Shown piece by piece: positions 24,267 through 31,806 of a stretch of 43,057 nt of DNA. This DNA is from Gemmatimonadota bacterium (lineage in GTDB: Bacteria > Gemmatimonadota > Gemmatimonadetes > Longimicrobiales > Gaopeijiaceae). Position numbers and translations under genes: made by a program. Positions within the stretch are counted from its first letter, which is position 1; the number at the start of each line of letters is the position of its first letter. The stretch is from assembly GCA_007126575.1 (NCBI GenBank), contig SLBA01000075.1, forward strand, positions 1 to 43,057, read 5' to 3'. The notes under the pieces were generated by a model. The model saw only the letters and a program-made list of their open reading frames with translations. It was not told where the DNA came from and ran no database searches.

Positions 24267-26014
24267 GCGCGCGGATGCAGGCCCGCCGACGCACCGTCCC
24301 CCCGATGCACCTGCTGATTTCGGCGCTGGCGGGGCTGGTCCTTTCCGGGTGCGGGGGCGACCCCCCGGACGCTCGGGATGTCGAGGCCGACGACCCCGGG
24401 GCCGAGGTGCACGCCCCCCCCGTCACGGGACCCGTCGACTGGCACCTGGCGGGTGGACGGATCGTCGACGGGTCCGGCTCCGAGCCCCGGATGGCCGACG
24501 TGCTCGTGCAAGACGACCGGATCGTCTTCGTGGGCCCCGTGGATCCCGACACCCTCGAGATCCTCGAGCGCTTCGACGCGACGGGCATGGTGATCACCCC
24601 GGGATTCATCGACTCGCACGCGCACGGCGACCCCCTTTCGACTCCGGCCTTCGAGAACTTCCTCGCGCAGGGGGTCACCACGATACTCCTGGGTCAGGAC
24701 GGCTCCAGCCCCCCCGCGGGTGAGCTCGGCGCACACCTCTCCGAGGTCGAACGCTCCGGCGTCGTCCCGAACGTGGCGTACCTGGCGGGGCACAACACCC
24801 TGCGTGGAGAATCGGGGCTCGGCTTCGGGACCGGCAGCGACGAGGCGGCGCTGGCCCCCCTCGTCGGACTCGTCGAGACGGCGCTCGAAGCGGGAGCCTT
24901 CGGCCTCTCCCTCGGACTCGAGTACACCCCCGGTCAGCTGGCCGGAGACGAGGAGCTCGCCGCGATGGCGCGCCCCGTCGCAGCCCGCAATGGCGTGGTG
25001 ATGAGCCACATGCGGACCGAGGATGCGGGTGCGGTCGCCGGGGCCGTCGACGAGCTGCTCGAGGTCCGGCGGCGCACCGGGGCCCGCGTGCACGTCTCGC
25101 ACATGAAGGTCGTGCTCGGCTCGGACCCGGGCGAGGCGACCGGGATCCTCTCGATGATTCAGGAGGCCCGGGCAGCCACCGCGGGCGGCAGCGCACATAC
25201 CCCCGACGGTACCGGGGGGGTGACGGGCGACGTCTACCCCTACCTGGCCAGCTTCACCGGGATCGCGATCCTCTTTCCCGACTGGGCTCGCCCCCCGAAC
25301 GACTACGACGCCGTGCGGGCGGAGCGGGGCGATGAACTGGCCGCACACCTGAGAGACCGGGTGAATGCGCGAAACGGTCCCGAGGCCACCCTCTTCGGCA
25401 CCGGCCCCTGGGCCGGGCGGACCCTCGCCGAGGCCGCCGAGGCCGAGGGGCGCCCCTTCGAGGAGTTGCTCGTCGAGCTCGGTCCGGGAGGCGCACGGGC
25501 GGCCTATTTCGTGATGGACCCGGGGGTGATGAGCGTCTTCCTGACCGACCCGCACGTGGCGATCTCCTCGGACGGGAGCCCCACCATGGGCCATCCGCGA
25601 GGGTACGGAAGCTTCGCCCGGGTGATCCGTCAGTACGTCCTGGACGAGGGTCTGCTCACCCTGGAGGAGGCCGTGCGGAAGATGTCGGCGCTCCCGGCCT
25701 CGATCATCGGGCTCGACGACGACGCCCGAGTCGAGGTCCCCCGGGGTCGGATCCTGCCCGGATGGGCCGCCGACCTGGCGGTCTTCGACCCGGAGGCCTT
25801 CATCGACCGGGCCGACTTCCAGGACCCGCACACCCTCGCCGAGGGGATGGCCGGGGTCTGGGTGAACGGCACCCTGAGCTGGACCGGGGGCGCTCCCGTC
25901 GCGAGTGCGCGCGACGGTCGGGTGCTTCGCGACCGGGGATCGCCCCCATCCCCCGAGGCCCCCACGGAAGACCTCTCCGACACCGAATCGAGTCCGAGCC
26001 ACGAAGGAGGCTGA
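24263..26014 (+). CDS. Lipoprotein of the D-aminoacylase (N-acyl-D-amino-acid deacylase) family
   Basis: This 583-residue amidohydrolase-superfamily protein is targeted to the envelope by a lipoprotein signal (lipobox LVLSGC, Cys30). Metal-site signatures are ITPGFIDSHAHGD near residue 115, RVHVSHMKVVLG near residue 280 and ISSDGSPTMGHPRGYGSFARV near residue 435. Family members cleave N-acyl groups from D-amino acids or related D-peptides. The usual GNCGxS motif, whose Cys bridges the metals in the characterised enzyme, appears here as GQDGSS, so Asp replaces Cys. The C-terminal 40 residues are a Ser/Pro/acidic tail. The GTG start overlaps the NarL-regulator stop. A downstream amidohydrolase begins at the very next base after the stop. 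Confidence 0.9.
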   Translation: MSARMQARRRTVPPMHLLISALAGLVLSGCGGDPPDARDVEADDPGAEVHAPPVTGPVDWHLAGGRIVDGSGSEPRMADVLVQDDRIVFVGPVDPDTLEILERFDATGMVITPGFIDSHAHGDPLSTPAFENFLAQGVTTILLGQDGSSPPAGELGAHLSEVERSGVVPNVAYLAGHNTLRGESGLGFGTGSDEAALAPLVGLVETALEAGAFGLSLGLEYTPGQLAGDEELAAMARPVAARNGVVMSHMRTEDAGAVAGAVDELLEVRRRTGARVHVSHMKVVLGSDPGEATGILSMIQEARAATAGGSAHTPDGTGGVTGDVYPYLASFTGIAILFPDWARPPNDYDAVRAERGDELAAHLRDRVNARNGPEATLFGTGPWAGRTLAEAAEAEGRPFEELLVELGPGGARAAYFVMDPGVMSVFLTDPHVAISSDGSPTMGHPRGYGSFARVIRQYVLDEGLLTLEEAVRKMSALPASIIGLDDDARVEVPRGRILPGWAADLAVFDPEAFIDRADFQDPHTLAEGMAGVWVNGTLSWTGGAPVASARDGRVLRDRGSPPSPEAPTEDLSDTESSPSHEGG

Positions 26015-26857
26015 ATGCCCCGCATGATCATCGATTGCCACACGCACCTCAACAACTACGACGAGGCGCGCCCGAACACCATCGAGAAGCGGACCGAGGC
26101 GCTGCTGGCCTCGATGGACGAGGCGGGGATCGATCATGCGGTGGTGCTGAGTTCGTACACCGCGAATGCCCACCGCCCGCACATCGACGAGCTGATCGAG
26201 GCCGTGGGGGACCACCCCAGGATCAGCCTGGTCGAGGGACTCCGCTGGCGCTACGACGAGGAGCGGACCGACCTGTTCCGGATGGAGGAGCGGATCCGCG
26301 ATGGACAGGTGAAGGGGATCAAGCTGTATCCGGGCTACGATCACTACGCGATCAACGACCCCTCACTCGAGTCGGTCTTCCGGATCGCCGCGAAGCACGA
26401 CGTGCCGGTGATGATCCATACGGGGGACACCTACTCGGCGCATGCCAAGGTGCGACACGCCCACCCGCTCCTGGTCGACGACGTGGCGGTGGATTTTCCC
26501 GACGTGCGCTTCCTGATGTGTCATCTCGGGAACCCCTGGTTTCAGGACTGCGCGCAGGTGCTCTACAAGAACGACAACGTCTACGCCGACATCTCCGGGC
26601 TCACCCTGGGCGACTTCGAGTACGAGTTCGAGCGCTACGTGATGCAGCGGGTGAAGGACATGCTCGTGTACATGGGTCAGCCCGGGCGCCAACTCCTGTT
26701 CGGGACGGACTGGCCGCTGGCCGGAATGCGAAGCTACGTTCGGTTTTTGGAGGGGATGGAGGTCAGCGACGAGGATCGGGAGCACATCGCGTGGGAGACC
26801 GCGCGGGATCTCTTCCGAATCGAGGTGGAGCCCGAGGTGGAGCCCGACGGGGACTGA
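26015..26857 (+). CDS. Amidohydrolase-2-type TIM-barrel metal hydrolase
   Basis: This 280-residue cytosolic protein of the amidohydrolase-related family (COG2159-like) belongs with decarboxylase/hydrolase TIM barrels. The N-terminal IIDCHTHLNNYDE carries the HxH metal ligands; later come GIKLYPGYDHYAIND, PVMIHTGDTYS, FLMCHLGNPW and LLFGTDWPLAG, which supplies the final Asp. The substrate is unknown. A near-perfect AAGGAGG lies just before the ATG, inside the end of the upstream deacylase gene, so the two are cotranslated. The next gene is convergent. Confidence 0.9.
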   Translation: MPRMIIDCHTHLNNYDEARPNTIEKRTEALLASMDEAGIDHAVVLSSYTANAHRPHIDELIEAVGDHPRISLVEGLRWRYDEERTDLFRMEERIRDGQVKGIKLYPGYDHYAINDPSLESVFRIAAKHDVPVMIHTGDTYSAHAKVRHAHPLLVDDVAVDFPDVRFLMCHLGNPWFQDCAQVLYKNDNVYADISGLTLGDFEYEFERYVMQRVKDMLVYMGQPGRQLLFGTDWPLAGMRSYVRFLEGMEVSDEDREHIAWETARDLFRIEVEPEVEPDGD

Positions 26858-26884
26858 TATGCGGGAGGGGCGGTCGGGCCCGGA

Positions 26885-27781
26885 TCACTCCGGCTTCGGA
26901 TAGATCGAGCCCTTGGCGGCCAGGAGGGTGTTCTTCATCAGCATCGCCACCGTCATGGGGCCCACCCCGCCGGGGACCGGGGTGATCCAGCTCGCCTTCT
27001 CGCGGACGCTCTCGAAGTGGCAGTCTCCCACGAGCCGGTATCCGCGGTCCTCGGTGTCGTCGGCGATCCGGTTGATCCCCACGTCGATCACCACCACCCC
27101 CTCCTTGACCATCTCGCCACGGATCAGGTTGGGCTGACCGGCGGCGACGACCAGGATGTCGGCGCTGATCGTGTGCTGCGTCAGGTCCTTGGTGAACTTG
27201 TGACAGATCGTGGTGGTAGCCTTGCCCGAGGTGTTCTCCCTGGAGAGCATGGTGGCCATGGGGGAGCCCACGATGTTGCTGGCCCCGACCACAACGGCGT
27301 GCCGGCTCTTCACGGGAATGCTGTAGTGCTTGAAGAGCTCGAAGATCCCCGCCGGCGTGCACGACCGGAAGGTCGGCTGATCGAGCGAGAGGCGGCCGAC
27401 GTTCATGGGATGGAAGCCGTCGACGTCCTTTCGGTAGTCGATGCTCTCGATCACCGCGTGCGAGGAGAGGTGCCCGGGGAGGGGGAGCTGGACGAGGATC
27501 CCGTCGACCTGGTCGTTCTCGTTGTGCCGGAGGACCGCGTTTCGGAGCTCCCGGGCCGAGATGGTGTCGGGCAGACGCTCCGTGGCGGAGTCGATCCCCA
27601 CATCGCGGCAGGCTCGGGTCTTGGCGCCGATGTAGGTGGTCGAGCCCGGATCGGCTCCCACCTGGACCACCTGCAGGAAGGGAGGGCGGTTCCCGGCTGC
27701 GACCCAGGCCTCCACGTCTTCGCGGACCTCCGCTCTCAGGAGTTCCGCCACCTTCCTGCCGTCGATCAGCTTTCCGCTCAT
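26885..27781 (-). CDS. folD: Bifunctional 5,10-methylene-THF dehydrogenase/cyclohydrolase
   Basis: FolD interconverts 5,10-methylene-, 5,10-methenyl- and 10-formyl-tetrahydrofolate in one-carbon metabolism. The 298-residue protein shows the Tyr-x3-Lys catalytic pair in TTYIGAKTRAC, GILVQLPLP, KDVDGFHPMNVGRL, a CTPAG segment (usually PCTPxG; here the first residue is Ser), the dinucleotide-binding VVVGASNIVGSPMATML and the C-terminal PVPGGVGPMTVAMLMKNT. The ATG at 27781 is preceded by GGAGG and matches the family start. It is single-gene and convergent with the amidohydrolase. No folate riboswitch is recognisable in its upstream region. Confidence 0.97.
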   Translation of the reverse strand: MSGKLIDGRKVAELLRAEVREDVEAWVAAGNRPPFLQVVQVGADPGSTTYIGAKTRACRDVGIDSATERLPDTISARELRNAVLRHNENDQVDGILVQLPLPGHLSSHAVIESIDYRKDVDGFHPMNVGRLSLDQPTFRSCTPAGIFELFKHYSIPVKSRHAVVVGASNIVGSPMATMLSRENTSGKATTTICHKFTKDLTQHTISADILVVAAGQPNLIRGEMVKEGVVVIDVGINRIADDTEDRGYRLVGDCHFESVREKASWITPVPGGVGPMTVAMLMKNTLLAAKGSIYPKPE

Positions 27782-28114
27782 CAGCCCTCCTCCCGTCGGT
27801 CCATTCCGCGCTGGCGCACCCGGCTCCGGGGCCCGGTCTCGCCCCGGATCGAGGCGCGAGCCCGCCGGTAGTCTCTCCCTCCCGCCGGAAAAGGGAAAGC
27901 CCCCCACCGGTGTGGATCGGGGGTGGCCCCGGGGCGACCTGCCCCCTAAATCGTTTTTTCACAAGGAGTTACAGACCCCTCTCGAGTCGACCCGTCTCGG
28001 TCGGAGCCTCGTTCGGGCTCGGCGGACTGGACGGGCGGGTGCCAGCGCCGATAGCTTCAGGCGTATTCTACTTGAATCGGGTAGGTTGAGTCACCGCGGA
28101 CCCAGGAGATCGAG
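27782..28114. other. 333-bp divergent intergenic region (folD / TPR gene)
   Basis: This gap lies between the divergent folD and TPR genes. An AT-rich patch around 27945-27975 stands out from the GC-rich surroundings and is the best place for a folD promoter, but I cannot assign -35/-10 boxes with confidence. Nearer 28115 there is a milder AT-rich stretch (28060-28085). I see no open frame with a start, tRNA or known riboswitch. Confidence 0.5.
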
Positions 28115-29407
28115 ATGGCCCCTTCGAAAGCAGAGACCCAGGAAGTCAAGCGCAGATGGCGCATTCCCCCTCCGGTCCTCCGGGGACCGGACACACTGGG
28201 GCCCGAGGGACTGGCGGTCCTCGAGGAGCTCCGCAGCGACCTGGGGCTCCTACTCTGGAAGCAGCTGCGCTCCGTGCTCCTGTGGGCCGACGTCTCCCCT
28301 TCGGAGCGTGTGGCGCTCTTCCCCGAGGAACTGGCCCCGAGACGGCAGGCCGAAATCCTGGCCGTCCTCCCCGAAGAGGACCACGACCTGCGGGGCCCGC
28401 TCGAGGAGCTGCTCGAGGTGATCGCGCGACCCGACCGTGTGGATCCGGAGCGGATCGGTCTGGCCTGCTCCAGGGTGGCGAGCTGGGCCGAGGGGGAGGG
28501 AGCACAGGGCACGGCGCTGGAATTCCTGCAGGCGGCCGCGGTCTCCTGCCCCGCGAACCCCCGCTTCGCCCTCGCGGTGATGAAGACCTCGAGAGACCTG
28601 GCGCAGTATCCGCGCGCCGAAGCATGGTTTCACCGAGTGGTCGGGCTCGCACGGCAGTGCCGGGACTGGGAGACCTATATCCGGGCCTACATCGCCCACG
28701 GGACGATGATGCTGCGCAAGGGGGCCCTTCCGGCCGCACGGCGCAGCTTCCTGAAGGCCTACCGCAGGGCGGCGCGCCAGGGGCTCAAGGAGGTGAGGGC
28801 GATGGCCCTCCATGACCTCTTCGTGGTCGAGTACCATCTCGGCAACGAGGAGAAGGGGGACGAGTATGCCGCCGAGGCCGTCGCGCTCTACGGACCCGAG
28901 CACGAGCGCTTCCCCCGGATCGCTCACGACATCGCCTTCGTCTGGCTTATGAAGGGAGCCTACGAGAACTCGATGAAGGTGCTCGAGAGTGTGCTCCCCC
29001 GCCTCCCCGATTCGGCGCAGTCGACGGTGAACGGCACGTTGGCGCGCGCCGCTGCCGGAGCCGGCGCCCCCGAGGTCTTCGAGTCGGCCCGAAAGCGCCT
29101 GCGCGCCTTTCCGGACCACGCCGGACTCGCCGAAGCCTGGGTCGAAGTCGCCCGGGGAGCGCTCATCCTGGGACGGCACGAGGAAGCGCGCGAGGCAGCG
29201 GTGAAAGCCGAATCCCTCGCGCGCCGAAGACTGGAGGGCCAGGTGCGCTTCATGGCCGAGTCGGTCCTCGACGCGGTCAACGCCGAAGAGAAGGCCGCGA
29301 TCCACCTGCGGGAGCTCCCCGCGGCTCCCCGATCACGCAGCCGGGACGAACTCGAGGTGAACATCGTCGAGGGCCTCCGCAAGTCGGCGCTCGCAGCCTC
29401 CGGCTAG
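28115..29407 (+). CDS. TPR-like helical repeat protein
   Basis: This 430-residue soluble, alpha-helical protein has no signal peptide. From about residue 130 it consists of TPR-like helix pairs rich in Ala/Leu/Arg: AQYPRAEAWFHRVVGLARQ, GALPAARRSFLKAYRRAARQG, GNEEKGDEYAAEAVALYG, GAYENSMKVLESVLPRLP and GRHEEAREAAVKAESLARR. The first 130 residues are helical with no recognised domain and no evident DNA-binding motif. GGAG lies 8 nt before the ATG. It is convergent with a tiny lipoprotein gene. TPR proteins are protein- or peptide-binding scaffolds; the partner is unknown. Confidence 0.83.
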   Translation: MAPSKAETQEVKRRWRIPPPVLRGPDTLGPEGLAVLEELRSDLGLLLWKQLRSVLLWADVSPSERVALFPEELAPRRQAEILAVLPEEDHDLRGPLEELLEVIARPDRVDPERIGLACSRVASWAEGEGAQGTALEFLQAAAVSCPANPRFALAVMKTSRDLAQYPRAEAWFHRVVGLARQCRDWETYIRAYIAHGTMMLRKGALPAARRSFLKAYRRAARQGLKEVRAMALHDLFVVEYHLGNEEKGDEYAAEAVALYGPEHERFPRIAHDIAFVWLMKGAYENSMKVLESVLPRLPDSAQSTVNGTLARAAAGAGAPEVFESARKRLRAFPDHAGLAEAWVEVARGALILGRHEEAREAAVKAESLARRRLEGQVRFMAESVLDAVNAEEKAAIHLRELPAAPRSRSRDELEVNIVEGLRKSALAASG

Positions 29408-29408
29408 A

Positions 29409-29440
29409 GGGGAGACGACCATGCTCCCGGCCGTCTCCCC
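29409..29440. terminator. Bidirectional terminator-like hairpin
   Basis: GGGGAGACG (29409-29417) pairs perfectly with CGTCTCCCC (29432-29440), leaving a 14-nt loop. It starts right after the TPR gene stop and ends 13 bp from the stop of the convergent small lipoprotein gene. It lacks a U-tract. Confidence 0.5.
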
Positions 29441-29452
29441 ACCCTCGGTGCC

Positions 29453-29677
29453 TCAGCCGCCGGAGCCGAGGAAGCCGCCGAAGCCACAGGTGACCTCGCC
29501 GTCTTCGTCCTCGTCGCAGTCATCGTCGCCGTCGCCATCGTCCCCGCTCTGCTGGTCGAAGGCGGCCTCCATCTGGACCCCGTCATCGACGGGCAGATCG
29601 GTGGGAGACGAGAGGCCACAAGCCGGAAGGAAGAAGGCGATGGCCAGGAACAGGGCAAGAATTCGAGTGACGGACAT
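29453..29677 (-). CDS. Small Asp-rich lipoprotein
   Basis: This 74-residue protein is almost entirely a lipoprotein signal (MSVTRILALFLAIAFFLPAC, lipid-modified Cys20) plus a short mature part. The mature part contains a dense Asp/Glu run (about residues 48-63), two further Cys and a Gly-rich end (GFGGFLGSGG). The acidic run suggests cation binding or electrostatic contact, but no family is recognised. A GGGGA lies upstream of the ATG, and a good sigma-70-like promoter lies about 110 bp upstream. Its composition is unlike a random frame in this GC-rich DNA. It is convergent with the TPR gene and divergent from the AraC-type regulator gene. Confidence 0.7.
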   Translation of the reverse strand: MSVTRILALFLAIAFFLPACGLSSPTDLPVDDGVQMEAAFDQQSGDDGDGDDDCDEDEDGEVTCGFGGFLGSGG

Positions 29678-29789
29678 GGTGCGATCCCCTTTGCACGTAA
29701 GGATGGGCTCCCCGCTGCACGGCGGGGGTGACACACTGAAGATCTGGGGACCGTCTGCCATGTGCCCACATAGATTTCGTCAAAATCAT

Positions 29790-29819
29790 ATCATATTCCG
29801 TCTTTAGATGCGTATTCAA
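29790..29819 (-). promoter_or_regulatory. Sigma-70-like promoter for the small lipoprotein
   Basis: On the minus strand, TTGAAT (29819-29814), an 18-bp spacer and TATGAT (29795-29790) fit a -35/-10 pair. They lie in the most AT-rich stretch of the neighbourhood. The start point would be near 29783, giving a leader of about 105 nt. The -35 box overlaps the start codon region of the divergent regulator gene at 29808, so that gene's product or polymerase could interfere with it. Confidence 0.5.
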
Positions 29820-30626
29820 CCCCGTCCGCTCCTCCTGATGCACGAAAACCGGCTTCTGCGGGAACGGGTTCGTCGCGCCGCCCGCGACCGATTCCGACTG
29901 ATCGCGGTCGACGACTGGGATGAGCTCAGGGAGGGGATCTCGCAGGCGCCTCCGGCAGCGATCGCACTCGTCGATCCGTACCAGGGGCAACCGGAGGGCG
30001 ACGGACCGTCGCTCGAACTCCACGACATTCTGACGTCCTTCCCGTCGGCTACCGTGATCGTCGCGATGGACACCGAATCCTCGGGGTACCGGGATCTCTG
30101 GCTTCTGGGAGAGTGGGGGATCGCCGAGGTCCTGCAGATCTACGAGGATACGAGCCAGGGGGCCCTTCGCCGCCGGCTCCTGAGCGCCCGGGCGCAGCCG
30201 CTGCGCCGACTCCTCGCGCACGATTCGACGATCCAGCTCACCGGAAGGGCACGCAGCATTCTCGATGCGGCCGTAGCCACCGTGATGGTCGGGGGCTACC
30301 CGAAGGACATGGCCCGCTCGCTGCGGTTTTCCCCCTCGACCATGTTGCGATGGTGCGAGCGCTCCCAGCTGCCGACGCCCCGCCGGCTCCTCCTGTGGAT
30401 GCGCATGCTCTTCGCCGCCGCGCTCCTCGACGATCCCGGGCACTCGGTGTTCAGCGTGTCGCTGGCCTGCGGGTATTCCGGAGATCAAGCCCTCCGCCGG
30501 GCGCTGAAGAGCGTGGTTCCACACTCCCCGACGCAGCTTCGGAAGATGGGGGCCTTCGAGACCGTCTCCCAGGCCTTCTTCGACGAACTGGCTTCGCTTC
30601 GGGACCTCGACCAGGATCGAGTCTGA
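29808..30626 (+). CDS. AraC-type regulator with a degenerate receiver-like N-terminus
   Basis: This 272-residue protein has an N-terminal region (about residues 5-125) that looks like a receiver fold: strand-helix alternation, ALVDPYQG at the phosphoacceptor position and VIVAMDT at the Thr strand. The acidic pair and the conserved Lys are not evident, so phosphorylation is doubtful. The C-terminal region (about 165-250) resembles an AraC-type double helix-turn-helix: DMARSLRFSPSTMLRWCERSQ, then VFSVSLACGYSGDQALRRALKSVVPHSPTQLRKM. No Shine-Dalgarno precedes the ATG, so the transcript may be leaderless or the start may be internal (ATG at 29838). It is followed after 1 bp by a kinase gene, with which it likely forms an operon. 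Confidence 0.8.
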   Translation: MRIQPRPLLLMHENRLLRERVRRAARDRFRLIAVDDWDELREGISQAPPAAIALVDPYQGQPEGDGPSLELHDILTSFPSATVIVAMDTESSGYRDLWLLGEWGIAEVLQIYEDTSQGALRRRLLSARAQPLRRLLAHDSTIQLTGRARSILDAAVATVMVGGYPKDMARSLRFSPSTMLRWCERSQLPTPRRLLLWMRMLFAAALLDDPGHSVFSVSLACGYSGDQALRRALKSVVPHSPTQLRKMGAFETVSQAFFDELASLRDLDQDRV

Positions 30627-30627
30627 C

Positions 30628-31794
30628 ATGGTGACGAATCCCCGAACACCCGACCCCGCGGAGGGACCTGCCGGAGCCCCTCCCGACGCGCAGGCCATGG
30701 CGGCCTTCGGAAGGATCTCCGCCGAGCTCCTGCACGACCTGGCGGGGATGCTCGCCACGATCTCCGGACGTGTGGCGCTCGCGAACGAAGGGGCGGCACG
30801 CGGTCGACTTCCCAGCGACGAACTTCCACGCATCCAGGAGGATACCGAGGAGCTTCGCCGCATGATCACCGAGATCCTCGACGAGCTTCGGGGAGGCCCC
30901 CGCTCCCCCGAGGTGACCTTCTCACTTCGCGAGTCGGTCGAGGCCACCGTGGACCGCTGGGTCCAGAGCGCCCCGTCGGTGAACACGGTGCTGCGGAGTT
31001 CGCTGGAGTCGTCGGCCGAGGTCGCCGGCCCCCGGAGCTTCTTTTCGAGGACGCTCTGGAACCTGCTTCGGAACGCGGGCCGCCACGCGCACTCCCGCGT
31101 CCGGCTGACGCTGGAGCCGGGGCTTCGGCCCGGTACCGCCGTGCTCAGAGTCGAGGACGACGGCCGCGGGGTCGACGAGAGCATGGCCGACGAGCTCTTC
31201 ACCCCCTTCATCCGGGGAGAGGGCGGCGGGATGGGACTTGGGCTCTCGTTCGGCCGATGGGCCCTCGAGAGCCTGGGTGGCTCGCTCGAATACAGCGGCC
31301 GGTCCGAGGCGCTCGGGGGAGCGGAATTCCAGGTCACCGTGCCCCTCCTTTCTCGTCGCAGCCATCGGTCGCTGCGACGCAGCTGGGAGTCTTCGGGGAG
31401 CCCCGAGGCCGTCGCGTCCCCCCGACCGCTCGATGGACTCGGACTCGTTCTGGTCGACGATGAGCCCGCGCTCCTCTCCGTACTCGCCCGGATCCTGCGG
31501 CGAGCGGGGGCGCGAGTCGACGAGATCGATGCCCGTGAGATCCGGAACGCCGAGGGGCTGGCCGTGGTCCTTAGCGGCCACACCCCCGACGTCGTCCTAC
31601 TGGACCTGAACCTCGGCGGATTCACGGCTCTCGAGCTCCTTCCCCTCCTGCAACGGGATCAGCCGGCGCTCCTCGAGCGAGTGCTTCTTTTGACGGGGGG
31701 CGAGCCCCCGGACCCGGCCCCGGACTGCCCGGTGGTCCACAAGCTGGCCGAATGGGAAGTGCTCTTCCGGGAAATCCGCCATGTCGCCGACTGA
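30628..31794 (+). CDS. Histidine kinase-receiver hybrid
   Basis: This 388-residue soluble protein has a short Pro-rich N-terminus, then a HisKA-like dimerisation region with likely phospho-acceptor His36 in ISAELLHDLAGMLATI. An HATPase follows (LWNLLRNAGRHA, DDGRGVDES, GMGLGLSFGRWALESLGG). A C-terminal receiver (about residues 270-388) carries LVLVDDEPALL, VVLLDLNLGGFTALE and LLLTGGEP, with a probable Lys in PVVHKLAEWE. There is no sensory domain, so input may come from a partner protein. It sits 1 bp after the AraC-type regulator and 12 bp before the heme oxygenase gene. Confidence 0.88.
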   Translation: MVTNPRTPDPAEGPAGAPPDAQAMAAFGRISAELLHDLAGMLATISGRVALANEGAARGRLPSDELPRIQEDTEELRRMITEILDELRGGPRSPEVTFSLRESVEATVDRWVQSAPSVNTVLRSSLESSAEVAGPRSFFSRTLWNLLRNAGRHAHSRVRLTLEPGLRPGTAVLRVEDDGRGVDESMADELFTPFIRGEGGGMGLGLSFGRWALESLGGSLEYSGRSEALGGAEFQVTVPLLSRRSHRSLRRSWESSGSPEAVASPRPLDGLGLVLVDDEPALLSVLARILRRAGARVDEIDAREIRNAEGLAVVLSGHTPDVVLLDLNLGGFTALELLPLLQRDQPALLERVLLLTGGEPPDPAPDCPVVHKLAEWEVLFREIRHVAD

Positions 31795-31806
31795 CCCGCT
31801 CCTCCG

